Assembly (NCBI RefSeq): GCF_000485595.1
Contig: NW_014577565.1
Coordinates: forward strand, 36,389-89,376
Direction: 5' to 3'
Origin: Priapulus caudatus
Taxonomy: Eukaryota > Priapulida > Priapulimorpha > Priapulimorphida > Priapulidae
DNA length: 52,988 nt
Within the stretch, counting starts at the first letter, position 1, and each line of letters begins with the position of its first letter. Positions 1-10,920 of the stretch are shown piece after piece. Position numbers and translations under genes: made by a program. Below the pieces are notes generated by a model. It did not search any database. It was not told the DNA's origin and saw only the letters and a list, made by a program, of their open reading frames with translations.

Positions 1-56
1 TTTGTTATATAGTTATATAGTTATATAGTTGTTTTATAGTTTAGTTTTTTTTATAG

Positions 57-102
57 TTAGGGTTAGGGTTGGGGTTAGGATTAGGGTTAGGGTTAGGGTT
101 AG
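57..102 (+). repeat. Interstitial telomere-like TTAGGG run
   Basis: About seven TTAGGG-like units, two of them variant (TTGGGG, TTAGGA), sit 57 bases into the window after a T-rich stretch of ATAGTT repeats. Their sense and short length suggest an interstitial run rather than a chromosome end. Shorter runs recur at 12488-12506, 37630-37662 and 49293-49313; the last two lie inside mobile elements described separately. Confidence 0.85.
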
Positions 103-258
103 AATTTTTGCATCATTCCTTGATATACGGAAAGTATGGTGCGGAAGTTGATATGCGTATATCAAGCCCAATGGATATAACGTGTAGGAAAAAAAATTCG
201 CGGGCCGGGGGGGGGTTCGTTCGAACCCCCCCTGGCTACGGGCCTGCCATTGATAGCT

Positions 259-395
259 GTTGTCAAGTGATACATATCAGCAAGAGCGTATAAAGAAGGC
301 TCTTTATACGCTATTTATACTTCTTTATACGCTCTTGATATCAGGTACATATCCCCATCGCAACATTGAATAATTCAGTGAAAGAATCAATGTCC
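259..395. repeat. Hairpin module copy 1, next to minisatellite
   Basis: A perfect 18-base inverted repeat (281-298 against 320-337, beginning CAAGAGCGTATAAAGAAG) is enclosed by flanks (259-280 and about 338-395) that reappear at 3066-3088 and about 3136-3188. In both places the module is followed about 150 bases later by a tetramer minisatellite. The stem sequence is different in the second copy. It looks like the conserved end of a minisatellite-carrying mobile element; no protein is encoded. Confidence 0.7.
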
Positions 396-529
396 AATTG
401 AAGGAGTTTTTTTTATGAATATTAATGCAGAGGCCGTTTACTTACTTATTCATGCTGGTTCATGATCATTCGCAGGCGTTTGTGTGATCGCGTGCGTGCA
501 TGCGTGCATGTGTGCGTGTATACGTTTAG

Positions 530-1195
530 GCAGGTAGCTAGGTAGGCACGTAGATGGGTAGATAGGTAGAGATGTAGTCAGGTAGATAGGTAGGCAGGTA
601 GATAGGTAAGACGGTAGATACGTAGGCAGGTAGATAGGTTTGGAGGTAGATAGGTAGGCAGGTAGATAGGTAGGGAGGTAGACAGGTAAACAGGTAGGTA
701 GAGATGTAGTCAGGTAGATAGGTAGGCAGGTAGGTAGGTAGGTAGGTCGATAGGTAGGGAGGTAAATAGGTAGAGAGGTAGATAGGTAGGGAGGTAGATA
801 GGTAGGGAGGTAGAGAGGTAGGAAGGTAGATAGGTAGGCAGGTAGATAGGTAGATGGGTAGATAGGTAGGCAGGTAGATAGGTAGGGAGGTAGATAGGCT
901 GGCAGGTAGATAGGTAGGGAGGTAGGTAGATAGGCAGGTAGATAGGTAGAGAGGTAGATAGGTAGGGAAGTAGATAGGTAGGCAGGTAGATAGGTAGGGA
1001 GGTAGGTAGGTAGGCAGGCAGATAGGTAGATAGGTAGGGAGGTAGATAGATAGGCAGGTAGATAGGTAGGGAGGTAGATAGGTAGGCAGGTAGATAGGTA
1101 GATAGGTAGGCAGGTAGATAGGTAGGCAGGTAGATAGGTAGGGAGGTAGATAGGTAGGCAGGCAGATAGGTAGGGAGGTAGGTAGATAGGCAGGT
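530..1195. repeat. Tetramer minisatellite array 1
   Basis: Roughly 660 bases built from four-base words GGTA, GATA, GGCA, GGAG and GAGA, with a higher-order unit near 16 bases (GGTAGATAGGTAGGCA). The complementary strand has no stop codons because none of the words contains one in any frame. That produces a long but meaningless open frame of Tyr-Leu-Pro-Thr-like repeats. Related arrays lie at 3290-4325 and 7805-8270. Confidence 0.95.
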
Positions 1196-2329
1196 AGAAA
1201 AAGAATCTAGCCTATTCACAAGGAATGTCAGCATTTGATGCCTGATCATGGGTTTCCTTGTTGCCATTTCATCTGCAATTAGCCTAAATATGTTAATTAA
1301 TATCAGCAGCATCTCTCAAAATGTGACTAAGAGCTATCTGGCATGTCTTGATTCAAAACATTCAATAAACATTCACTGAAACCTTCAGCAGCAAACTTTA
1401 TCTAACTTCTGTGTGTCTTTTGAGTGTCTGCTGGTGGCCATTTTGGAAAATGGCCGCCACGGCCGCCAGGGGGCAGTTGGGCGATGGCTCCACATCCAGA
1501 TTTGTTCATAATATATTGGTCCCCCCCTGTGCCAAAATTGGTGCTTTTATCAAAAAATGCACTGTGGCACAGGGCTCAATTTTAACAGTCGTCCGGTCGT
1601 CCGTGACGACTGGATTTTCTCTCGGGCAACTACAAATTGCTTCCGTGGTTGTCCGGTGTCCAACCTCTATAAAATCAATAACCTGAGCTCTCTGTACCAG
1701 TGTTGGCGGTAAACGTACAGTATTCAGGTATTTGAAATCTGGCACCCCCTCGAAAAATCTGGTATCCCTTTTTTAGATAGTAATTTCAACAATGTTATCC
1801 AAAACTTTGAAATAAGCAATAATGACGGTGCACGCTTCTTCTCATTCATCGCTCAATGGGCGATCGATCGCTCGCGGGCCACCAGCGAGCGCGCGTTCAT
1901 TTTACATACGGCCAGGGTTGCACAATACGCTGCAAACGTACATGTCTAGACGCATTGTCTGGCTTGCTTCATACAATGTATAACATCACGTGTATATACA
2001 TGTATCGCGCGCACTCGCTCTACGCCCACTCGCTCATTTGTCATTTGTCATTTGTAATTCGCCAGACAGTTACTATAGAGATCAGTGGCCTCGATAATGT
2101 ACATGATTAGGCCTTTTGCTTTACAGCACTGAGCACCACGTGAGCAGAGCCCATGCAGCACATGTTTAAATAATATCCGGACAACCAAAACTCTTGAGGG
2201 CCAACCATATGCTACTCTCTTGGTTGTCCTCCAGACAACCCAAAAAAAACCTTAAAATTGAGCACTGGGTTAGCATCTATTTGACTAAGCTAATACAGCT
2301 AGTCACTAGAAACAGTACACCATCATGTA
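1196..2329. other. No recognisable gene
   Basis: Mixed-composition sequence without a convincing coding region. It contains a CTCF-like core (CCGCCAGGGGGCAG, 1463-1476), short CA/TA-rich stretches and a few small open frames that show no family resemblance. The words GTCGTCCGG and GTTGTCC recur (1588-1660, 2178-2240), which may be the remains of an old repeat. Confidence 0.5.
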
Positions 2330-2338
2330 TATATTATA

Positions 2339-3053
2339 GCTGATAGGGTCTATGTCCCCCAGGGTACTGCCGGAACGTACCCTGGGTATGATCCGGTATA
2401 CCGGAACGTACCCTGGGTATGATCCGGTATACCGGAACGTACCCTGGTAACTATCTGATATGCCGGACCGTGCCTCGCTTACTCCACACCGTACCCTGAC
2501 TGTCCCTGTTCCGTCCACTACTGATGTCGCAAAATTTGAAATATACATACAGACCGCCAATATTTATATCTTTATAAAGTTGGATTGGAGTATGAAACTG
2601 TGAAACCAAGAAGAAATTTCAACCTATATACACTGATGCACGCAATCTTTTTGCAAATATCGTGATGATCGGGAATTCGTTTTCCTTTCGCAATGTTTAC
2701 GACATTTTCGCGCATTTTCGCACAAAATTTTTGAAAGATAGCTCCAAGAAGATCTCCAAGTGTTGTGGAACAGGGAAATTTGTATGATTATCTTAATGGG
2801 TTGGAAACGTATAGACTCGCTGACACTTGTAGAATAATTACACGAATACTGAAACGAATATTTTGCGGGAACGGACCGGAAACAAGGAACGGGAGCATAA
2901 AGCGGCGCGTTTCCTGCCGACAAGCGGTATATGTATTACGACATCAGCTGAAAGTCAGGGTACGGTTTGGAGTAGGCGAGGTACGGTCCGGCATATTAGA
3001 TTGTTACCAGGTTACGTTCCGGCAATACCCTGGGGGACATAGACCCTATCAGC
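2339..3053. mobile_element. 9-bp-TSD foldback element, copy 1
   Basis: Terminal inverted repeats begin GCTGATAGGGTCTATGTCC and continue for about 50 bases with GGAACGTACCCTGG words. The element is bounded by a perfect 9-base direct repeat, TATATTATA (2330-2338 and 3054-3062). It is 715 bases long and has no transposase. Two shorter relatives lie at 37501-37756 and 49224-49410. A 9-base duplication is typical of Mutator-like transposons, so this is probably a non-autonomous Mutator-like element; that class assignment is inference. Confidence 0.85.
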
Positions 3054-3065
3054 TATATTATAGCT

Positions 3066-3188
3066 GTTGTCAAGTGATACATATCAGCAGGAGTACATGC
3101 AGACAAATGTTTTCTTTGTTTGTCTTCATGTACTTCTGATATCAGGTGCATATCCCCATCGCAACATTGAATAATTCAGTGAAAGAAT
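3066..3188. repeat. Hairpin module copy 2, next to minisatellite
   Basis: The same outer flanks as at 259-395 enclose a different hairpin (about 3091-3107 against 3119-3135, one or two mismatches). The tetramer minisatellite follows at 3290. The element at 2339-3053 ends 13 bases upstream, so it inserted at the edge of this module. Confidence 0.7.
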
Positions 3189-3289
3189 CCAATTGAAGAA
3201 CATTTTTATGAATATAAATGCAGAGACCGGCGACTTTTGTTGGCGTTTGTGTGATCGCGTGCGTGCGTGCATGTGTGTGTGTATACGTT

Positions 3290-4325
3290 TAGGCAGGTAG
3301 TTAGGTAGGCAGGTAGATAGATAGGCAGGTAGATAGATAGGCAGGTAGAGAGGTAGGCCGGTAGATAGGTAGGCAGGTAGATAGGTAGGCAGGTAGATAG
3401 GTAAGGAGGTAGGCAGGTAGATAGGTAGGAAGGTAGATAGGTAGGGAGGTAGATAGGTAGGGAGGTAGATAGGTAGGGAGGTAGATAGGTAGGCAGGTAG
3501 ATAGGTAGGGAGGTAGATAGGTAGGCAAGTAGATAGGTAGGCAGATAGGTAGGTAGGTAGGTAGATAGGTAGGGAGATAGATACGTAGGTAGGTAGGGAG
3601 GTAGATAGGTAGGTAGGTAGAGAGGTAGGCAGGTAGGGAGGTAGGGAGGTAGGCAAGTAGATAGGTAAATAGGTAGGCAGGTAGATAGGTAAGCAGGTAG
3701 ATAGGTAGGCAGGTAGATAGGTAGGGAGGTAGATAGGTAGGGAGGTAGATAGGTAGAGAGGTAGATAGGCAGGTAGATAGGTAGGTAGGCAAGTAGATAG
3801 GTAGGGAGGTAGATAGATAGATAGGTAGAGAGGTAGGTAGGTAGATATGTAGGGAGGTAGAGAGGTAGAGAGGTAGATAGGTAGGGAGGTAGATAGGTAG
3901 GCAAGTAAATAGGTAGGAAGGTAGATAGGTAGGGAAGTAGATAGGTAGGAACGTAGATAGGTAGGCAGGTAGATAGGTAGGTAGAGAGGTAGATAGGTAG
4001 AGAGGTAGGCAGGTAAATAGGTAGGCATTAAGATAGGTAGGCAGGTAGTAAGGTAGACAGGTAGTAAAGTAGGCAGGTAGTTAGGTAGGCAGTTAGTAAG
4101 GTAGGCAGGTAGTAAGGTAGGCAGATAGTTAGGTAGGCAGGAAGTTAGGTAGGCAGGTAGGCAGATAGGTAGGTAGTAAGGTAGGCAGATAGTTAGGTAG
4201 CCAGGTAGTAAGGTAGGCATGTAATAAGGTAGGCAAATAGTTAGGTAAGCAGGTAGGCAGTTAGGTAGGTAGTAAGGTAGGCAGGTAGTTAGGTAGGCAG
4301 GTAGTAAGGTAGGCAGGTAGTAGGG
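3290..4325. repeat. Tetramer minisatellite array 2
   Basis: About 1 kb of the same GGTA/GATA/GGCA/GGAG words as the first array. The composition drifts along the array: GATA-rich up to about 4020, then words of the type GGTAGTAAGGTAGGCA to 4325. It ends directly at the left boundary of the segmental duplication (GTTGGCGGTAACTGC). Confidence 0.95.
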
Positions 4326-4823
4326 TTGTTGGCGGTAACTGCATGCGCGTACTAGTATGTATTATGCGTAATTATAGCCTTTTACAGCTGTTTGATGATT
4401 TGGAACTTGAATTTTTGCGATAGAGAGCCTTTTTTTATGTAATTTGTAAATAATGAAATTTTTTTAAATAATGATTTTTTTCGGCGGCAGGTTTTGGAGC
4501 ATGCGGGCGGTGGATGCAAATCGAAAACTTTCATTCTCATGGCTTTAGATTAAGGATCACGGACAACATTTTATAAAGGGTCGATTGGGCAAATGTCAGA
4601 ATAAGACCAGACTGCACACACACAATGACACACCGTGTCACACGTTAGGTAAATAATATACATAGCGTGCTTTAACTCTACGACGGCCAATGGGTTTCAT
4701 GTGGTTAAGTAAATATTCAGGCTAAGCGTAGGTAGGTAGCGCCGCTTATTTAACTGGTTTATCTTACTGAAGGAAAACGGGCGTCTGTCCAAAATGATAT
4801 TAGGATTATTATTATTAATATAC

Positions 4824-4965
4824 GCAGTGGGTACGCGTCCGGAACCGGTCGCCTAGCCTCCAGGCTACGCGTCCGAACATCCACTCACACAGCGATCGCG
4901 CGACTTGCGTACACGCATGATTGCGCAACGGGAGGCTCTGCTGCCGTCTATCCTTTCATTCGTCT

Positions 4966-5029
<64 letters not shown>

Positions 5030-5152
5030 CAATCAGCAGAGCGTCCCATTGCGCAATCATGCGTGTACGTGTCGCAAGCTCACTGTGTTAGATGGATGTC
5101 CGGACGCGTAGCCTAGCGGCTCCTCGTCCAGAACCGGTCGCGTAGCCACGGC
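4824..5152. mobile_element. Palindromic miniature element with TC/AC core
   Basis: Imperfect terminal inverted repeats (left GCAGTGGGTACGCGTCCGG, right complement GCCGTGGCTACGCGACCGG) extend about 120 bases on each side. A (TC)n(AC)n microsatellite sits in the loop (4970-5030). The corresponding place in copy B (about 18318-18350) lacks it, so this is a genuine insertion. No coding capacity; family unknown. Confidence 0.75.
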
Positions 5153-5509
5153 CTTATTATTATAGGACTAGTAGTAGTAAAAAACTGGTCTAAGATTAGA
5201 GATCCGGTCTCTAGAACATGTGAATTCTTCCTTATGCGTTACCTTCATGCGCACTTCGTAGTCTGAATATCTCGTCCTACCGATACCATATGCGTTTGTG
5301 GGTTGCAAATGTCTATTTCTAAAAAATTCGCCGGTGCCGCATACGCATCGTCTAAGGTTTGTTTCCAATAATAATAAATAATAGAACAAAAACACTAAAC
5401 AAAAATAGAATAAAGACAAATGTTATCCTGCATGTGAATAATTTCTCTAGTGCGAAAAAGTATATAGCCTATTTACGACACCCTAGTCGTGACATTTTGC
5501 CCTCCCTAA

Positions 5510-5580
5510 AGGCCGGCGCACACGAGAGTTATTTTACTCATTCGTCATTTTACTTGAGTAAAATAACTCTCGTGTGCGCC
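5510..5580. mobile_element. Small GCACAC-ended perfect hairpin
   Basis: A perfect 26-base inverted repeat (5515-5540 and 5555-5580) begins GGCGCACACGAGAG and has a 14-base loop. Its outer end, AAGGCCGGCGCACAC, is almost the same as that of the element at 21254-21475 in copy B, but the rest of the stem is unrelated. Confidence 0.8.
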
Positions 5581-5590
5581 GCGCTAAAGG

Positions 5591-6067
5591 CTAGCAGCAC
5601 ACTTCACCATTTTCGTTGCTCGTACAGGCAATTTTCGTGGTCGGCAATTTTTGTGGCCGTTGCCGCGTCACCGCACACTTCACCACAAGTTGCCACCACG
5701 AGCAATTTTCGTGGTGAGAAATCAAACCGGTTTGATTCTCGGCAACTCGTGGTCACCACTAAATTTCCGTGGTGAGTGGTCGTTGCCGGCCCCCGCACAC
5801 TTGGCCATTTTTGTGGCGACCACGAAAATTGTCTGTACGAGCAACGAAAATGGCCAAGTGTGCGGGGGCCGGCAACGACCACTCACCACGGAAATTTAGT
5901 GGTGACCACGAGTTGCCGAGAATCAAACCGGTTTGATTTCTCACCACGAAAATTGCTCGTGTTGGCAACTTGTGGTGAAGTGTGCTGTGACGCGGCAACG
6001 GCCACAAAAATTGCCGACCACGAAAATTGCCTGTACGAGCAACGAAAATGGTGAAGTGTGCTGCTAG
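5591..6067. mobile_element. 477-bp near-perfect palindrome
   Basis: Two arms of about 220 bases (5591-5812 and 5846-6067) are almost exact reverse complements around a short spacer. The outer end reads CTAGCAGCACACTTCACC. The interior repeats short words (CAATTTTCGTGG, GGCAATTTTTGTGGCC), and each arm carries an 18-base self-complementary motif, AATCAAACCGGTTTGATT (5720-5737 and 5921-5938). The few mismatches suggest youth or gene conversion. No protein-coding potential is credible. Confidence 0.85.
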
Positions 6068-6864
6068 CTTAAGGCTTAAGGAATTTACTCTGGCTATGGC
6101 TCTGTCATAATACCGCGTGAGCTTCGTCATGACAACGAGAGACGTGGTGATTGTTTTGTTCTAAAAACAATAGAAACTAGCAATAATTTGCCAGCTGCTG
6201 CGGTTGGAATTCTATTACTTTGATTGTGTCATCATCATTATGATGACCTCATAAATAATAGCTTTCAAAGTCTAAGAGACTATATCGAAGACGGAGAGAG
6301 ACAAAGTTGATCAAATAGACAGGTCAACACTCCGAATTGCACTAGTAAAGGTTTCAATATCTGGCCGTTTCAAACAGGAGAACGATACGAACGAGGAAGG
6401 AGAAGTCGGACGAGCAGTACCCGTTGACCCATTTCAAGTCACCGCGGTAGAAATTCCAGTAATAACTTCAATAACTGACTAAACCCACCCATCAATCATC
6501 GGAATGGTTCTCGTTGGAGATTCGACGCCACTGCAGAAAGAACCGCCATTTTGTAACATGGTCCAAGCATCACCTAACGGTAACTATACAGATATTTTAA
6601 AAACATGGATATGTACACGGATGTGTATGTTCAATAGACATCTATATGTTTGTTCAATAAACATTGGTTCCGTTGTATTACTATATATATTTTCCGTTGA
6701 AATATATTTAGAGGCACGCCCGACAACTCAGTCTCCCAAGTTATCATTTTACGGATTTACAAAGGCAGAGATGTAGTCTGTAAGAGATCATAAGAAGAGA
6801 AACAAGAGGAGCGAAAGATGGAGAGGGAGAGAGGGGAAAGAGAGAGGGGGAGAAGAGAGAGAAA

Positions 6865-6868
6865 AGAA

Positions 6869-6903
<35 letters not shown>

Positions 6904-6912
6904 TGCGTGCGT
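6865..6912. repeat. GT/GC microsatellite
   Basis: A GTGT run followed by GCGTGCGT words, adjoining a purine-rich stretch (6780-6868). In copy B the purine-rich stretch has grown to about 700 bases. Confidence 0.9.
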
Positions 6913-7089
6913 GCGTGAACATAGCTAGCGGGTGGAGGGGAGCATAAGGAGAAATTTATCACCCGGCCTTGGCAGCAGCAACAGCGAACTGTCCGCGGTT
7001 GCCTGTCTTGAACGCACCCCTTCCCCCATGTAGACTGAGTTAGCTGCGCGTTTGGTGTGTATATATTTCGTATGACGTCAACTTCCCCA

Positions 7090-7800
7090 TGCGCAACACT
7101 AGCGCCGATCAGCGGCAACGAAAAATCCGTATAATTTCATTAGGAGTTGGAAAGGGAAACGGGATGTTGAGAAGATTCCTGTTGTTGTACGAGGAAGGCA
7201 ACGCGTCTCGAAATTTTTCCAGGAAACAGAGATTACTATTATATATATATCTTATATTCTAATTATACTTTTTTGACATGCATGATTCCAAGAAAATGTA
7301 ACTGCCATGAGTAGATAGTAGGCATGAGCACTAAAACATTTGACCCTATATAATCTTTTTCGAGTTTTAAGACCTGGAAACTTTTTTGCTTTACAATTAC
7401 TGAAATGAGTCATTGGGATTAACATTTTTATATCCACCTACTCCTGGATATGCTCTCACTAACCTACATGTGTATAACTTCAATACAATTATATATGAAT
7501 ATATTTTGTATAGTATCATACACTACTTCTCATACGCGACACTGGCGCCGACCAACGGCAATGGAGAATGTACTGAATGTTGAGTAAATTGGGCTCCCTC
7601 TTATTATATAAAGGCCGCAATACGTCCGAAGTCCCTTATAGCAGCATATTCCCGAGTATGTCCTCTTCTTTTTAAATATATAATGCCAACAAATTGGGAT
7701 ATCTGTGAGCAGATAGTAGACACATCTGACCCTATAATCCATCGCACGTTTCAAGGAGGTTTGACCTTTTTTCTCCTTATAACTAAAGGACTGAGCCATA
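7090..7800. repeat. Diverged tandem duplication, about 440 bp
   Basis: Two diverged copies lie head to tail: 7090-7445 and 7530-7800. Shared landmarks are GCGCAACACTAGCGCCGA versus GCGACACTGGCGCCGA, the phrase GCAGATAGTAGACA-like, TGACCCTATA and TTTACAATTACTGA-like near the ends. No gene recognised. Confidence 0.5.
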
Positions 7801-7804
7801 ATTT

Positions 7805-8270
7805 GAAAGGTAGATAGGTAGATAGGTAGAGAGGTAGACAGGTAGATAGGTAGGCAGGTAGTTAGGTATAGGCAGGTAGGCAGTTGAGTAGGCAGGGAGT
7901 TAGGTAAGCAGTTAGTAAGGTAGGCAGTTAGTAAGGTAGGCAGATAGTTAGGTAGGCAGGTAGTTAGGTATACATGTGGTAGTTATGTAGTTAGGTAGGC
8001 AGTTAGTAAGATAGGCAGTTAGTAAGGTAGGGAGATTGTTAGGTATGCATGTGGTAGTCATGTAGTTAGGTAGGCAGGTAGTTAGGTAGGCAGGTAGTAA
8101 GGTAGGCAGGTAGTAAAGTAGGCAGGTAGTTAGGTAGGCAGGTAGTAACTAAGGTAGGCAGGTAGTTAGGTAGGCAAGTAGTAAGGTAGGCAGGTAGTTA
8201 GGTAGGCAAGTAGTAAGGTAGGCAAGTAGTAAGGTAGGCAGGTAGTTAGGTAGGCAGATAGTTAGGTAAC
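7805..8270. repeat. Tetramer minisatellite array 3
   Basis: A third array of the same word set, mostly GGTAGTTAGGTAGGCA with interspersed GTAGTAA. It starts immediately after the second copy of the 7.1-7.8 kb duplication. Confidence 0.95.
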
Positions 8271-10120
8271 CAGAAACAATGTCACAAGGTGAATTTAACG
8301 ACAACATGGATTTATTTTTGCAAAGAAAATAATGTTTTTAACACATTCTGACCTTTGCGGCAACAATGAAATTGCAAGCCATAATGGCGATTGGATTCAA
8401 AATCAGTTTATACTGTAGGTGATTGGTAGCACACGCACCACCGTAACGGTACCTAACACGGGTAGTTAACAATGATTTGTCCGCTAGACACCGGGAAAGG
8501 TGCCGGTCAATAGAAAGCTTTGCCATAGAAAACTTTTTACACACAATAAACACAGCTGATAGCTGTGATGCAATTCCTAATATATATATAACAGTAGCAT
8601 TTTAATCACATTCATCTTCCCGTGACATTCCATAAAAAACACAGACCAAATTATATATATATATATATATGTGTGTGTATATATATAAATGTCTATATGT
8701 CTATATATGTATATAAGAATAGCATTTAGCCTAAACCAACAACGATCTAGCTTCTGTTTGATCGCCAAAACAATTTTCACACACAGCATTGGTTTTGTCT
8801 TACTTCATAATACTAAGCGATGTTAAGAGACCAAATTGGGAATCGCAATCCAAATATACCATTTCCACACGCGATAGGAATACTGCACACCCACAATAAC
8901 AAATATTCAGTATGTGTATGTGCGCGTGTGGGCGCGACTTACCGTCAATCCATCGATAGTTTAATCGAAAAACACCAATTTAACAAGTGTACAACAACCG
9001 CCTTGATTTGCTCTTCAGATCTTATCTTTTGTGTTAAGATGCAGCTCGCCATAATGTTTAGGACAGATTGTCCCCTGGGTCCGGGACAGCCAACCTTTGA
9101 GTAGGGGTTTACTAGACTTTATTTTCATGGATTTTACTAGAGGTTATATAGTAGAAATGAACACTTTCAATATCAAGACAGGCTGGGGTTTTCCTAACTT
9201 ATTTCCAAGAATTGAACTATTGGCTATTATAGAAAGGCATGTGCTACTTCAACGAGTCCAAATAAACTTTTTTCATTTTTTAGAAAAAAAATGCCACAGT
9301 TTCACTGCTTTCGAGCACATGAATGTTACACGTCATCCTGCTATCCCAGACAACTGTACTTGCAATGCCGATTAGCTGCAACTTATTCAAGTTCTATGCA
9401 TGGATTCAGTCGGTGTGCTGAAAAATCAAACCAACCTTCGCTAAAACGTAAAAGCGACGAAATCACAGCGACAAAGGTTACGGGTCATAGCGGCAAATTG
9501 TTTGCATCCATGGTTAGGTGTTGGATAGCGCCTCACAGACAGGTTTTGGGAGCACAAGAAAAAATGCCAGATATCTAAATCTGCCAGTAACACCTGCTGC
9601 GCTATTCGTACGGCTAAGTTAATAGACTATACTAGTCTCAATAACTCCCCGCTCGTAGCATGACCAGCTGCAGATAATATAACTTCTACTATCCGCTTCA
9701 GGTGTAATGCCCCAGATTTATAGCTTACATACATAACAAATCCTAACTGGCTAGAGTATACCGAAACTGCTGTACATCGACGAAATAATCTAGTCTGGAT
9801 GGCAAAAATGTAATAAGCTAACAGGCAACTCAAACTCCTGGTTGAAGTGTAAACTGAGGATCGAGGCAACGAAGATGTCCGCCTGCTCGAAATTAATATG
9901 CTACACAACAGCTTCCCCAAAACGAAACTAGTTGCCAATTAATACATTACACGGTGATTGCTAACATTAATACTGCGTTGTCCTTCAATAGGACGACGAA
10001 ACAGAGACCGTGACGCTGATTAAGTGTATCCTCAGACACAAAATAGTGACATGGGCGCGCACACACACAGTTAACACCACGCTGCAGCGCACACGCCATG
10101 CTGCGCTACGTAAATAACTG
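8271..10120. other. No recognisable gene
   Basis: About 1.85 kb of moderately AT-rich sequence. It contains a TA/GT microsatellite (8578-8720) and scattered small open frames with no motif I recognise. I see no splice-consistent reading frame on either strand. Confidence 0.5.
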
Positions 10121-10124
10121 CAGC

Positions 10125-10650
10125 TCTCACCAGGTGGCGCCGGTAATCATCATGGAGAGAACAGACGCTTTTCTAACAATAGAACGAGCACTAGGACGAC
10201 GGAGACACTGAAGGTAGTCACGGCCACACACCATGAGTGTCACCTAGGTTACAATGATAGGCAGGGGCAGAATGCACATCTGCCGCCCATTGATTTAATG
10301 TGATGCCACCAGGGGGCACCCCCTCGTCAGGCAGCGGAGCAGCGCCGTACGCGCCGCAATCGTTATTCTTGCATTCCGCCGCGTGCAGCAGGGGGCGCCA
10401 CCACGGTGCCAGCCAGATAGAACGGGAACACAGGTGGCGTTTTCTGTGGTGGGCAGCCCGCGCAGAATGGGGGACAGCAACGAATACAAACGTTGCCCCC
10501 ATCGCTCGGAAACCGTTGCGCCGACGCCCGGTCACTTGTTTCACGTGCGCACTACAACCCCGCGTGGCAGACTCGCCGCCGCCGCTGCCGCCGGCCGGAG
10601 TGTCACACGCTTCTCACCTTGCCTGGAACATAGTTCTTGTCTATGACGGC
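10125..10650. promoter_or_regulatory. GC-rich patch with CTCF-like motifs
   Basis: This 500-base segment is much richer in G, C and CpG than its surroundings. It carries matches to the bilaterian CTCF core CCASYAGRKGGC: CCACCAGGGGGCACC (10306-10320), CAGCAGGGGGCGCC (10386-10399) and a weaker CACCAGGTGGCGC (10128-10140). Overlapping open frames exist on both strands, but they are arginine- and proline-rich products of base composition. It may be a promoter or insulator of an unseen gene; function is inferred only from motifs. Confidence 0.35.
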
Positions 10651-10854
10651 ATCCTGCAGGAACATGTGCAAGCAGCGCTCATTCTGAGCGAGGGGATGAC
10701 CAGCAATCCTGGAGCAGAGAGAGATGGAAGGCTCATGGAGCAAGCACAGTACAGTGTTTCCACGCACATACTCAGAGATACCAACACATATTTGAAGCAA
10801 TCTGTAGTTTCTGGCCATCAAATTAGTAGTTCGAAGGTCACGTAGTGACCTGAG

Positions 10855-10920
10855 TTTGTTAGGGGGGTCCGGCATGCCCCCCGGAAATTTTTTTGATTCT
10901 GAGATGCAATTTCCTGCATT
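10855..10920. mobile_element. Fragment of GGGGGGTCCGGcatGCCCCCC repeat
   Basis: The segment GGGGGGTCCGGCATGCCCCC followed by GGAAATTTTTTTGATTCTGA is related to the block at 20640-20750, where the same core lies next to a CAGGGGCGGATCCAGG end. It is probably a remnant of a dispersed DNA transposon. Confidence 0.4.

Larger units (their letters stand above)
4327..6870. repeat. Segmental duplication, copy A
   Basis: Blocks of this region reappear downstream in the same order and orientation: 4327-5360 matches 17854-18580, 5378-5515 matches 21118-21260, and 6066-6850 matches 21473-22300. Copy A carries two palindromic inserts (4824-5152 and 5510-6067) that are absent or replaced in copy B. Copy B carries about 2.5 kb between the first and second block. 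A 90-residue open frame (6504-6776) is preserved in copy B with one visible replacement, but it resembles nothing I know and is probably carried along passively. Confidence 0.85.

Noticed and set aside
1-110. Chromosome end
   Set aside because: The TTAGGG run is short, imperfect and has non-telomeric sequence before it; other runs in the window lie inside mobile elements.
280-1195. CRISPR array
   Set aside because: The repeats are contiguous tetramers without unique spacers, in animal-like DNA.
710-1312. Long minus-strand open frame of Tyr-Leu-Pro-Thr repeats (also 3126-4220)
   Set aside because: It is the complement of the tetramer minisatellite. The words contain no stop in any frame, so length carries no coding evidence, and all frames read alike.
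5604-6130. Mirror-image open frames in the 477-bp palindrome
   Set aside because: Both strands read the same because the sequence is a palindrome; the peptides are repeated-word artefacts.
6504-6776. 90-residue open frame kept in both segmental copies (6504 and 21910)
   Set aside because: The whole flanking DNA is equally similar between the copies, no family resemblance is seen, and it runs into the purine-rich repeat. Preservation is explained by recent duplication.
10218-10646. Overlapping open frames in the GC-rich patch
   Set aside because: Several frames on both strands are open together with Arg/Pro/Ala-rich products; no domain and no splice-consistent extension.
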